DNA of 64,000 nt. It comes from Streptomyces monomycini. Lineage in GTDB: Bacteria > Actinomycetota > Actinomycetes > Streptomycetales > Streptomycetaceae. The stretch lies in the NCBI RefSeq assembly GCF_022271435.1, contig NZ_JAFIQY010000012.1, forward strand, positions 124,001 through 188,000, given 5' to 3'. Positions 1 to 8,293 of this stretch are shown here, piece after piece; the first letter of the stretch is position 1, and the number at the start of each line of letters is the position of its first letter. The position numbers and the translations under genes are program-made. The notes beneath the pieces were generated by a model. It did no database searches. It saw only the letters and a program-made list of their open reading frames with translations, and was not told the DNA's origin.

Positions 1-817
1 CCGGGCGCCGGACGATCCGGATGTCCTGGCGGGCCTTGGCCGTACGGGCGGCGACGGCGCCGACGTTGGACGCCACGTCGATCTGCCCGGACAGCATCGC
101 GTTGGCCATCGCCTGCGGGCTCTGGAACATGGTGACCTCGACGGCGTCGAGGTGGACCGCGCCGCCGTGCCAGTCGGCGTTGCGCAGCAGCCGGGCGTTG
201 CCGTCGCGGTACCAGTCCAGCGTGAAGGGACCTGTTCCCGGGGCCTTGGGCAGGTCCCGGTCGGCGGTGTCCTTCTTGAGGACGAACGTCGTGAGCCTGG
301 TGAGCAGGGGGAGTTCGGCGTTGGGGTAGTCGGAGACGAGGACGACGGTGCGCTTGCCGTCGGCGGTGATGTGGCCGGCCGTGACGCCGGGCAGCCGGGC
401 CGCCCCGGACGGGGTGGCGCGCAGGCGGCGCAGGGACCAGACCACGTCGTCGGCCGTGACGGGGGTCCCGTCGTGGAAGGCGGCGCCCTCGGCGACGGTG
501 AAGCGCCAGGTCTTCAGGTCCTTCGAGGGAGTGAAGGCGGAGGCGAGGCGGCCGACGGTGTTGTCCTTGTCGCCCGGCGCGGTCAGCGTGTCGTACACGA
601 GGGCGATGACGAGGTAGTCGCTCTCGTTGCCCTGGGTGCCGTGCGGGTCGCGGGTGATCGCCGAGGGACGGCCCAGGGCGCCGATGCGCAGGGTGCCGCC
701 CTGCCGCGGGGAGCCGCCGGCGGCGGGTGCCGTGCCGTCACCGCCGCACGCCGAGAGCAGCGCGGCCGCGCCCAAGCCCCCGCCGGCCGCGAGCAGTTGC
801 CTTCTGCTGAAGTCCAC
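1..817 (-). CDS. ABC transporter substrate-binding lipoprotein, family 5 (partial, runs off the window)
   Basis: Extracellular solute-binding protein of the oligopeptide/nickel/siderophore class (SBP_bac_5), expected to deliver its ligand to an ABC importer. The visible N-terminal part starts VDFSRRQLLAAGGG, then a hydrophobic stretch and a lipobox ending LLSAC, so it is a lipoprotein. It continues with the family block GGTLRIGALG, a segment WRFTVAEGAAFHDGTPVTAD (the usual W-x-F-x-L-R-x-G-x-x-F-H-D-G-x-P-x-x-A-x-D pattern) and DDVVWSLRRL. I chose GTG at 817 because a GAGCGAGGCGG stretch precedes it; an in-frame GTG at 844 would abut the iron box. It is divergent from the siderophore operon and shares its iron-box region, so uptake of the iron-siderophore complex is the likely role. 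The C-terminal end lies outside the window. Confidence 0.88.
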   Translation of the reverse strand, partial: MDFSRRQLLAAGGGLGAAALLSACGGDGTAPAAGGSPRQGGTLRIGALGRPSAITRDPHGTQGNESDYLVIALVYDTLTAPGDKDNTVGRLASAFTPSKDLKTWRFTVAEGAAFHDGTPVTADDVVWSLRRLRATPSGAARLPGVTAGHITADGKRTVVLVSDYPNAELPLLTRLTTFVLKKDTADRDLPKAPGTGPFTLDWYRDGNARLLRNADWHGGAVHLDAVEVTMFQSPQAMANAMLSGQIDVASNVGAVAARTAKARQDIRIVRRP

Positions 818-844
818 GCCGCCTCGCTCTGTTCGTTCGGTCAC

Positions 845-863
845 TTAGGGTTGCCTACCCTAA
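845..863. promoter_or_regulatory. Iron box (DmdR/IdeR-type operator) for the binding-protein gene
   Basis: TTAGGGTTGCCTACCCTAA has perfect 7-base arms (TTAGGGT/ACCCTAA) and matches the actinobacterial iron box TTAGGTTAGGCTAACCTAA. It lies 28 bases before the GTG at 817, so Fe(II)-bound DmdR1/IdeR would block transcription of the lipoprotein gene when iron is sufficient. Confidence 0.88.
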
Positions 864-974
864 TGAGATCGGGGTACGCAAGGGCGCTCGCCGCCGAGTG
901 CGCCTATTGGCCGTCGTCAACTGGGCGTTAACGGGCGGGAGTTACCGGAAGGCGGGCAGGTGCGACAAAAGAAG

Positions 975-993
975 TGAGGTTTGCCTAACCTAA
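975..993. promoter_or_regulatory. Second iron box (DmdR/IdeR-type operator) for the siderophore operon
   Basis: TGAGGTTTGCCTAACCTAA matches the iron box consensus with one arm mismatch (second base). It lies about 155 bases before the first plus-strand gene and 111 bases from the first box, the expected layout for divergent iron-repressed uptake and biosynthesis units. Confidence 0.88.
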
Positions 994-1149
994 GTTGGGT
1001 CGGTAGCGTCGTTACTGTCCGCTGGACCCCGGACACGGAGCGGCAGCCATGGCCGTCCCCTGCCCGGTCCGTCGAGCGCGCCGCGCCCTGCCCGCGCGGC
1101 GTCGCACCGGACCCGATTCCCACCCTCAACGGAAACGGACTGCCTCGAC

Positions 1150-2145
1150 ATGACCACGGGAGCCGCCCCCGTCCGCCAGCTCGACCCCGCCGACGCCACG
1201 GAACTGCGCCGCACCGCCGAGGAGATCCTCGCCGCGGCCGGTACCTCCGCCGCCTCCCCGCACCTCCTCGCCCGTGTCGCCGAGTCCGCCGCCGCCCTGC
1301 CCGCCACGGTCCGTCACCAGCTGCGGCCGGCCGACACCGACGACGGTCTGTTCGTGCTGCGTGGACTGCACGTCGACGACCCCGCACTCGGCCCCACCCC
1401 CGTCGGCTGGGCCGCCGCGGCCGACAGCGGCGCCGTGCACGACGTCGTCCTGCTGCTGCTCGCCACCGTCATGGGCAACCCCATCGCCTGGGAGGGCCAG
1501 CAGGACGGCCGCTTCGTGCACAACATCGTTCCCGCCCCGGGCCGCGAGACCGAGCAGACCGGCGCCGGCAGCACCGTGCTGCTCAGCCCGCACACCGAGG
1601 ACGCCTTCCACCCCGGCCGCGCCCACCTGCTCATGCTCAGCTGCATGCGCAACCACGACCGCGTCGCCACCACGGCGGCCGGCATCCGCAACGTACGGCT
1701 CGACGCGGCCGACATCGAGCTGCTGAGCCGTCCGCTGCTGCCGATCCTCCCCGACGACGCGTACACCGCGGCCCGGAACTTCGACGGCGGCCCGCCGCCC
1801 GCGGTCCCCACCCTCCACCGGTCGGACGACGGCCTGACCCTGCGCTTCGACCCCGCCTACACCCCCCTGGACGACGCGCCCCACGCCCACCGCGCCGCCT
1901 ACAAGCGCCTGGAGCGCGAACTCGCCCGCGTCTCGGGCGCCGTGTGCCTGGAACCGGGCGAGGTGCTCGTCGTGGACAACGACCTGGTCGTACACGGCCG
2001 GGTGCCTTTCCGGGCCCGCTACGACGGCACCGACCGCTGGCTCAAGCGTGCCTCCGTCCGTGTCCCCACGCGCCGTACACGCCCCCTGGCCGAGGCGTCG
2101 GAGCACGGTTACGGTCAGGCCGCCGTCGAAGCCCACACCGGATGA
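1150..2145 (+). CDS. Fe(II)/2-oxoglutarate oxygenase of the clavaminate synthase/VioC type
   Basis: Non-heme iron oxygenase of the TauD/clavaminate-synthase-like group that hydroxylates or desaturates amino-acid side chains (arginine hydroxylase VioC, asparagine hydroxylase AsnO). The 331-residue length fits. The iron-binding facial triad is visible: HTEDAFHPGR around residue 157 supplies H-x-E, and DNDLVVHGR near residue 280 supplies the distal histidine and following arginine, with a second arginine in DRWLKRASVRV for 2-oxoglutarate. ATG at 1150 follows a 5' leader holding the iron box. As first gene of an iron-repressed operon with diaminopropionate genes, it probably hydroxylates an amino-acid building block of the siderophore (inference). 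The exact substrate cannot be read from the sequence. Confidence 0.85.
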   Translation: MTTGAAPVRQLDPADATELRRTAEEILAAAGTSAASPHLLARVAESAAALPATVRHQLRPADTDDGLFVLRGLHVDDPALGPTPVGWAAAADSGAVHDVVLLLLATVMGNPIAWEGQQDGRFVHNIVPAPGRETEQTGAGSTVLLSPHTEDAFHPGRAHLLMLSCMRNHDRVATTAAGIRNVRLDAADIELLSRPLLPILPDDAYTAARNFDGGPPPAVPTLHRSDDGLTLRFDPAYTPLDDAPHAHRAAYKRLERELARVSGAVCLEPGEVLVVDNDLVVHGRVPFRARYDGTDRWLKRASVRVPTRRTRPLAEASEHGYGQAAVEAHTG

Positions 2146-2188
2146 CAGTCCACACCGGGCGACAGCCCGCAGCTCCCCGAGGACGGAC

Positions 2189-3361
2189 ATGACCGACAGC
2201 ACCGCGTCCGCCGGCCCCCGCTCCACATCCGCCGGCCCCCGCTCCATACCCACCGGCCCAGGCCCCCTGTCCGGCGACGCCCGCTCCATACCCGCCGACC
2301 CAGGCTTCCTGTCCGGCGACGCCCGCTCCATACCCGCCGGCCCAGGCTTCCCGTCCGCCGATCCTCGCTCCCTACCCGCCGACCACCGCACCCTGCGCAT
2401 CCTGACCACCAGCGACCTGGCCGGCCTCGGCATCACCCACGCCGACGTCGTGGCCACCGTCGAAGGGGCCTACCGCACCCTCGCCGCGGGCGGCTCCGAC
2501 AACCCGCGCAAACTCACCGTCCAACCCGCCGACGGGCACTCCGTCGCCTACGCGATGCTCGGCCGGGACGGTTCCCGCGACGTCGTCGCCGTCAAGACCT
2601 CGTACAAGCACGGCCTGGACAGGGACCGCGGGAGCCAGCACTACTACACGACGCTGACGCTCTACGACGACGTCACCGGCCTGCCCGTCGCGATGATGGA
2701 CTGCGGCCGCATCGGCTCGTTGCGCACCCCGGCCGTCTCCGCCCTGCTGGCCCGTGAATGCGCCCCGCCCGGCGCCCGAAGCAGCCTGGTCATCGGCACC
2801 GGCACGCAAGGTCGCCTGGCCCTCCCGTTCCTGCTGACGACGCTGCCGGGCCTGGAGCGCCTGATGCTGTACGGCAGCCACCCCGACGGCATTGCGGCGG
2901 TACGCGAAGAGCTGCGCGCCCACTTCCCGGACCGGGACGTGGAGCTCGTCACCGACCTGCGGGCCGCGGCGGCCGACGCCGACATCGTCGTGGCGACCGC
3001 GGGCGGCCACACCGCGGCGGCCGTCGAGGCCGACTGGCTCCGGCCCGGCGCGCTGTCCGTCCTCGTCGGGCACGGCCTGGCGCCGTCCACCCTGCACCGC
3101 GCCGACCGGGTCGTGGCGACCAGCGAGGCGCAGATGAAGGTCACCGGCACCGACATGGCCGACGCGGCCGGCCGGTTCCCCGCCGTGGACGCCGAGTTCC
3201 CGGCCGTCCTGGCCGGTACCGCCACCGGCCGCGGCACGGCGCGGGAACGCGTCTTCGCCTACAACAGCGGACTGGTCGTCACCGACATCGCCCTCGGCCA
3301 CCGTTTCGCCCAACTCGCCCTCGACCAGGGGCTGGGGACGCAGGTGGCGCTGTGGCAGTGA
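2189..3361 (+). CDS. sbnB: SbnB-like 2,3-diaminopropionate biosynthesis dehydrogenase (ornithine cyclodeaminase family)
   Basis: Member of the ornithine cyclodeaminase/mu-crystallin family. SbnB oxidises N-(2-amino-2-carboxyethyl)-L-glutamate with NAD+ to release L-2,3-diaminopropionate and 2-oxoglutarate. The core starts near residue 67 (LRILTTSDLAGLG), with KTSYKHGLDRDRGSQHYYTT, the typical MMDCGRIGSLRTPAVSAL block and the nucleotide-binding turn VIGTGTQGR. The start is ATG 2189 after GAGGAC. The first 65 residues are odd: a proline/serine-rich repeat (ARSIPAxPGF, GPRS) encoded by tandem DNA repeats at about 2205-2380, which homologues would not be expected to have. Its stop overlaps the next start (GTGA). 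Function rests on the family together with the SbnA-like neighbour. Confidence 0.86.
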   Translation: MTDSTASAGPRSTSAGPRSIPTGPGPLSGDARSIPADPGFLSGDARSIPAGPGFPSADPRSLPADHRTLRILTTSDLAGLGITHADVVATVEGAYRTLAAGGSDNPRKLTVQPADGHSVAYAMLGRDGSRDVVAVKTSYKHGLDRDRGSQHYYTTLTLYDDVTGLPVAMMDCGRIGSLRTPAVSALLARECAPPGARSSLVIGTGTQGRLALPFLLTTLPGLERLMLYGSHPDGIAAVREELRAHFPDRDVELVTDLRAAAADADIVVATAGGHTAAAVEADWLRPGALSVLVGHGLAPSTLHRADRVVATSEAQMKVTGTDMADAAGRFPAVDAEFPAVLAGTATGRGTARERVFAYNSGLVVTDIALGHRFAQLALDQGLGTQVALWQ

Positions 3362-4732
3362 CCGGACCGCGGCCCGCCGACGTACCGACGCTGCCCGCCC
3401 ACCCCGACCCCGGCACCGACCGGCTCATGGACAGCGGCCTGCTGCACGAACTGTCCTACGCCTTCGACGGCCCCTTCCACTTCCTGCTCCCGGACCGCTT
3501 CGACGCCCACCTCACCGCCTTCCGCGCCGCCCTCGACGACGCCGGGGTGGCCGGGCGCGTGTACTACGCGAAGAAGGCCAACAAGGCCGCCGTGTGGGCG
3601 GAACGCTGCGCCGTCCACGGGGCGGGCGTGGACGTGGCGAGCGTCCCGGAACTGCGCGAAGCCCTCGGCCACGGCGTGCGCGGCGAGAACATCGTCGTCA
3701 CCGGACCGGCCAAGAGCGACACCCTGCTGCGCCTGGCCGCACTCCAGGGCTGCCTGGTCGCCGTCGACGCGCTCGACGAACTCGACCTGCTCATCACGCT
3801 CGCCCTGACCGGCACCGCCCGCCCCGCCCGCCTGCTGCTGCGCCGCCTGCCGTCCGCGCAGCCGCACAGCCGCTTCGGGATGACGGCCGCCGAGCTGGAC
3901 ACCGCACTCGACCGGTGCGTACGCGCCGGGGACGCCGTACGGATGGAAGGCTTCAGCTTCCACCTGTCCGGCTACGCCGTCCGGCCGCGCGCCGACCTCG
4001 CCGGGCAACTTCTCGACCACTGCCTGCGCGCGGGAACTGGGCCTGCGGGCCGACCGGATCAGCATCGGCGGCGGCTTCGCCGTCGACTACAGCGACGCCC
4101 ACCACTGGCAGGCGTTCCTCGCCGCGCAGCGCCCCGAGCACTACCACGCGCACAAGACGTTCGAGGCCGACGGCTTCTACCCGTACCATTCGCCCGTCGC
4201 CGGGGCCGACGCCCTGCGCGCCGTCCTCGACACCGTCCCCGCAGGCGGCCGTACCAGTCTGGCCGGCCGGCTCCGGCAGACCGGCACACTGCTGATGGCG
4301 GAGCCCGGCCGGGCCCTGCTCGACGGCGCCGGCGCGTCGGTCTTCCGCGTCCAGGGCGTCAAGGAACGCGACGGCTACCGCGTCCTCACGGTCGACGGCA
4401 CCAGTCTCAGCCTCTCCGAGCAGTGGTTCAACAGCGAGTACCTGCCCGACCCGTACCTCGTCACCCCGGACGGACGGGCCCGCGGTGACGCGGCGCACCC
4501 CGCGTGCGTCGGCGGCGCGACCTGCCTGGAGTCGGACCTGCTCACCTGGCGCAAGGTCCCGTTCCCCGCCCGGCCGCGCGTCGGTGACCTGCTGGTCTAC
4601 CCGAACACCGCCGGATACCAGATGGATTCAAACGAATCCCCGTTCCACGACCTGCCGCTGCCGCCCAAGGTCGTCGTGGACCGCCTGGGCCTGCGGCCGC
4701 GCTGGCGTCTCGACCGGCGTCCCGCCCGCTGA
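3358..4732 (+). pseudogene. Y4yA/SbnH-type fold-III PLP decarboxylase, frameshifted
   Basis: Fold-type III PLP enzyme (alanine-racemase-like barrel, as in diaminopimelate/ornithine decarboxylases). Closest by eye to the Y4yA family; SbnH is the decarboxylase of staphyloferrin B assembly. YYAKKANKAA holds the PLP lysine, HSRFGMTA and SFHLSGYA follow, and the C-terminal half has ISIGGGFAVDY, GGATCLESDLLTWRKV and NTAGYQMDSNES. The N-terminal half runs from the GTG at 3358 to about 4032 in one frame; from about 4034 to the stop at 4732 it is in another. The change falls in CTGCGCGCGGGAACTG and equals one extra base or two missing bases. Both halves are otherwise well conserved, so this is either a sequencing error in a GC run or a recent inactivation. 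Confidence 0.85.
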
Positions 4733-4801
4733 GGAACGCGCCCCGGCCCGTCGTCGCGCCACCCCTTCATGACCAGCCCTTCCCCGCTCAGGAGCCGCCC
4801 A

Positions 4802-5830
4802 GTGAAAGAGGCCCTCGTGCGCCCCGCCGTGGTCTCCCGCATATCCGATCTCATCGGCCGCACCCCGCTGTACGAGCTGTGCCGTACCGAGACGGGCAGC
4901 CGCCTGCTGCTCAAACTGGAGATGTTCAACCCGACCGGCACCGCCAAGATCCGGATGGCCCGCCAGATGGTCCTCGACGCCGAGGCGCGCGGCGAACTGC
5001 GGCCCGGTGGCCGCATCGTCGAGTCCACCTCCGGCAACACCGGCCTCGGCCTCGCGGTCATCGCCGCCGAGCGCGGCTACACCTTCACCGCCGTCGTCGA
5101 CCACCACGCCTGCGCCGACAAACTGCGCGCCATGCGGGCCCTGGGCACCGAACTCGTCTACGCCGCCGACGGCGGCACCGACGAGCTGGCCACCGCCGCC
5201 CGCGAGGAACTGGCCGCGGAGCTGGCCCGTGACCAGTACAACACCGTCTTCACCGAACAGCACAACAACCCCAGCAACGGCGTCGGTTACTTCCCCGTGG
5301 CCCATGAGCTGCACCAGGCCCTGGACGGGAGGATCGACGTCCTGATCGGCGCGGTGGGCACCGGCGGCGGGCTCTGCGGCACCGCCCGCGCACTGCGGGC
5401 CCTCGTCCCCGGCTGTACGACGGTCGGCGTCGAGCCCAAGGGCTCCATCGCCTTCGGCGGCCCGGCCCACGACTACTACCAGTCCGGCACCGGCACGCCC
5501 GACGGCGCCGAGATCGGCGCGCTGGTCGACTTCGACCTGATCGGCGAGGGCGCGAAGGTCGGCGACGTGGAAGCCTTCGCCACCGCCCGCGCCATCGCCC
5601 GCGCCACCGGGCTCCTCATCGGCGGCTCGGCGGGCGGCGTCGTCCACGAGGCCCTGGCCAGGCTCCCTGCTCTGGCACCGGGTTCCACTATGGTCGCGCT
5701 GGTCAACGACGGCGGTGAGAAGTATCTGGACACCGTCTTCGACGACGACTGGATGCACGCCCGCGATCTCGTCGACCGTGGCCTGGAACGGGAGATCGAC
5801 GAGACGCTTACCAAGCTCCGCAAGGGGTGA
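4802..5830 (+). CDS. sbnA: SbnA-like PLP synthase for 2,3-diaminopropionate (cysteine synthase family)
   Basis: Fold-type II PLP enzyme of the cysteine synthase/CBS family. SbnA couples O-phosphoserine and glutamate to N-(2-amino-2-carboxyethyl)-glutamate, the substrate of SbnB two genes upstream. ISDLIGRTPLYEL opens the fold; LLLKLEMFNPTGTAKIRMA holds the PLP lysine (usual P-x-x-S-x-K/G-T-A-K position); ESTSGNTGLGLA, EQHNNPSNG and GAVGTGGGLCGTAR are the substrate and phosphate loops; GGSAGGVVHEA ends the active site. I prefer GTG 4802 (AGGAG 8 bases upstream) over the in-frame ATG at 4769. The stop overlaps the next start (GTGA), so it is translationally coupled to the exporter. Confidence 0.87.
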   Translation: MKEALVRPAVVSRISDLIGRTPLYELCRTETGSRLLLKLEMFNPTGTAKIRMARQMVLDAEARGELRPGGRIVESTSGNTGLGLAVIAAERGYTFTAVVDHHACADKLRAMRALGTELVYAADGGTDELATAAREELAAELARDQYNTVFTEQHNNPSNGVGYFPVAHELHQALDGRIDVLIGAVGTGGGLCGTARALRALVPGCTTVGVEPKGSIAFGGPAHDYYQSGTGTPDGAEIGALVDFDLIGEGAKVGDVEAFATARAIARATGLLIGGSAGGVVHEALARLPALAPGSTMVALVNDGGEKYLDTVFDDDWMHARDLVDRGLEREIDETLTKLRKG

Positions 5831-7251
5831 GCCACGCCATGCAGCCCGCCGTACTCCTCCGCGACAGCCGCGCCCTGGCCGCCCTCGCCGTACCCCTCGT
5901 CCTGACCCAGCTCGCCCAGGTCGCCCTGACGACCACCGACACCGTGATGATGGGGATGCTCGGCACGGCCGACCTGGCGGCGGGCGGGCTCGCCATCGTC
6001 ATCTTCAACCAGCTGCGCACCATGGGCGTCGGGCTCGTCACCTCCATCGGCAACCGCACGGCCGCCGCGTTCGCACGGGCGGAGGGAACGGGCGCCGACG
6101 CGCGCGAGGGCAGCGAAGAGGTCCGTACGACCGTCCGCGCCGGGCTGGCCGTGGCGACCCTCGCCGGGCTGGCGGGCGCCGTCCTCATGCTGCTCATCGG
6201 CCAGGCGCTGATCTGGCTCGGCCAGGAGACGGACGTCGTCGGCCGGGCACGGACGATGCTGCTCGTCCTCGCGCCGGGCCTGCTGCCGTGCCTGTGGTTC
6301 CAGGCCGTCCGCCAGTTCACCGTGGGCATGCGGCGGCCGCAGGCGCTGCTGCGCATCACCGTCGTCTCCGTCGCCGTCAACGCCGCGCTCGACTGGGGGC
6401 TGATCCACGGCACCTGGGGGCTGCCCGAGCTGGGCCTGCGCGGCGTGGGCGTGGCCACCACGCTGGTGTACTTCCTCTCCTTCCTGGCGCTGTACGCCGC
6501 GGCGAAGCGCGACCCGGTGCTCGGCCCCCACCTGAGCCTGAACATCGCCGGGGCCGACCGCGCCGCGGCCGTCCGCATCGTCCGTCTCGGTGTGCCGATC
6601 GCCGCGACCTACGGGTCGGAAGCCGGATTCTTCTCCGTCACGGCCCTGATGGCCGGCTCCTTCGGCAGCGCCGCGCTGGCCGCGCACACCGCCGTCAACC
6701 AGCTCGTCTACATCGTCTTCCAGGTCGCCGTCGGCCTCTCCCACGCCGCGTCCGTCAACGTCAGCCGCGAACTCGCCCTCGGCCGCACCGACACCGCGCT
6801 GCGCATCAAGAACACCGCACTGGCCTGCGCGGGCGCCATGATGGCCGTCGTCGCGGTCGTCTACGCCACGCTGCCCGGACTCGTCCTCGCCCCGTTCTTC
6901 GACACCGACGGCACCCGGGACACCGAAGCCGTCGCCATCGCCACCCACCTGCTGCTCGTCGTCATGGTCCTGCAATTCTTCGACTGCGCCCAGAACATCG
7001 GCGTAGGTCTGCTGCGCGGGCTGGACGACACCAGGAGTGGCTTCCGCATCACCCTCATCGGCTACTGGGGCGTGGGCCTGCCCGCGGCCTGGCTCCTGGC
7101 CTTCGCCGCCGGGCTGCACACCCTCGGCATCTGGCTCGGCCTCCTCACCGGCCTCGCCACCACCGCCGTCCTGCTCCTGCGCCGCTACGGCACGCGTCTG
7201 CGCGCCAAGGCGGGACTCGGGGAACATCGGTACAGCGGCCGGGTGTCGTAG
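5827..7251 (+). CDS. MATE-family multidrug/siderophore exporter
   Basis: Twelve-helix MATE (DinF/NorM-like) efflux protein, 474 residues. It opens with LAALAVPLVLTQLAQVALTT and TDTVMMGMLGTADLAAGGLA, the family's first two helices with conserved aspartate and glycine pattern, and internal pseudo-symmetry is visible (VRIVRLGVPIAATYGSEAGF starts the second half). Last gene of the iron-regulated operon, overlapping the SbnA-like gene by 4 bases, so the natural inference is export of the apo-siderophore. MATE exporters use a Na+ or H+ gradient. An in-frame ATG at 5839 is an alternative start. Confidence 0.88.
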   Translation: MSHAMQPAVLLRDSRALAALAVPLVLTQLAQVALTTTDTVMMGMLGTADLAAGGLAIVIFNQLRTMGVGLVTSIGNRTAAAFARAEGTGADAREGSEEVRTTVRAGLAVATLAGLAGAVLMLLIGQALIWLGQETDVVGRARTMLLVLAPGLLPCLWFQAVRQFTVGMRRPQALLRITVVSVAVNAALDWGLIHGTWGLPELGLRGVGVATTLVYFLSFLALYAAAKRDPVLGPHLSLNIAGADRAAAVRIVRLGVPIAATYGSEAGFFSVTALMAGSFGSAALAAHTAVNQLVYIVFQVAVGLSHAASVNVSRELALGRTDTALRIKNTALACAGAMMAVVAVVYATLPGLVLAPFFDTDGTRDTEAVAIATHLLLVVMVLQFFDCAQNIGVGLLRGLDDTRSGFRITLIGYWGVGLPAAWLLAFAAGLHTLGIWLGLLTGLATTAVLLLRRYGTRLRAKAGLGEHRYSGRVS

Positions 7252-7324
7252 TCGGGACAGCCGGCTGTCTGCCATCGGTGAACACCACCCCGAACGGGCG
7301 CGACAGTCATTACCGTCCAGTCAC

Positions 7325-8050
7325 ATGACGACGATCACGACCCGTACGGTCGCGTACCCGGCCGACAACCTGACGATGATCGGACACCTCGCGCTCCCGG
7401 CCGGTGCCGACCGCCGGCCCGCGGTGCTGCTCGGACCCGAGGGCACGGGGCTCAGCGACGTCGAGCGCCGCCGGGCCGATGCTCTCGCCGAGCTGGGATA
7501 CGTAGCGCTGGCCTTCGACCTCCACGGCGGGCGCTACCTCGGCGCCCCCGAGGAGATGCTGGCCCGTTGCATGCCGCTGCTCGCCGACCCCGACCGGATG
7601 CGAGGAATCGGTCACGCCGCGCTCGACGTGTTGCGCGCCGAACCACGGACCGACCCCGACCGGATCGCCGCCGTCGGCTACGGCACCGGGGGCGCCGTCG
7701 GGCTCGAACTCGGGCGCGACGGCGTCGACCTGCGCGCGATCGGGACGGTCAACGCACTCACCACGGGCCGACCGGGCGAGGCGGCACGCATTCGCTGCCC
7801 GGTCTGGGCCGGGGTCGGGTCGGAAGACCCGATCATGCCGCCCGCCCAACGGGAGGCGTTCACCGCGGAGATGGAGGCCGCGGGCGTCGACTGGCGCCTC
7901 GTGGTCTACGGGGGAGCCCTGCACGCCTTCCACCACCCACCCGTCGACCACACCGTGCGTCCCGGCGTCGGCCACCACCCACGGCACGCCCAGCGCGTCT
8001 GGCGGGACATCGTCGCCCTGCTCGCCGAGTGCCTGCCCGTCACGGATTGA
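7325..8050 (+). CDS. Dienelactone hydrolase family protein lacking the usual nucleophile
   Basis: Alpha/beta hydrolase of the dienelactone hydrolase (DLH) family, 241 residues. PAVLLGPEGTGLSDVERRRAD, YVALAFDLHG and the distal YGGALHAFHHP (catalytic histidine) match the family. The nucleophile elbow, normally G-x-C-x-G-G (for example GYCFGG), reads GYGTGG, so the Cys/Ser position is glycine. It may be a non-canonical hydrolase that uses the neighbouring threonine, or a binding protein without DLH activity. It starts 73 bases after the MATE gene; it may be read through with that operon but has its own gap and ATG. Confidence 0.82.
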   Translation: MTTITTRTVAYPADNLTMIGHLALPAGADRRPAVLLGPEGTGLSDVERRRADALAELGYVALAFDLHGGRYLGAPEEMLARCMPLLADPDRMRGIGHAALDVLRAEPRTDPDRIAAVGYGTGGAVGLELGRDGVDLRAIGTVNALTTGRPGEAARIRCPVWAGVGSEDPIMPPAQREAFTAEMEAAGVDWRLVVYGGALHAFHHPPVDHTVRPGVGHHPRHAQRVWRDIVALLAECLPVTD

Positions 8051-8293
8051 TCCGAGAACGCGGCACCCAGTGGGGTCGGGCGCCCCTCACGTCCGAACAT
8101 CGTCCAGACGGCAACGGCGCACCGTAACCAGCCCCGGCACCCGCCCGGCGATCTTCCCGCGACCCCCGGCGGAGCCGCCGACCGGTGTGCCGGCCGACCA
8201 TGACCGATCTCGGCGCCAACCGCTGTAGCGATGTTTTCCGAGACCGAAGGCAGGCGCAGCACAAGCCGCACCGACCGCCTGAACGGCCCGGCC

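Noticed and set aside
4025..4040. Programmed frameshifting in the decarboxylase gene
   Set aside because: No slippery heptamer or following pseudoknot is evident; mutation or sequencing error is simpler.
1..7251. A complete staphyloferrin B cluster
   Set aside because: No IucA/IucC-type synthetase is in the window, and an oxygenase and MATE exporter replace parts of the known set.
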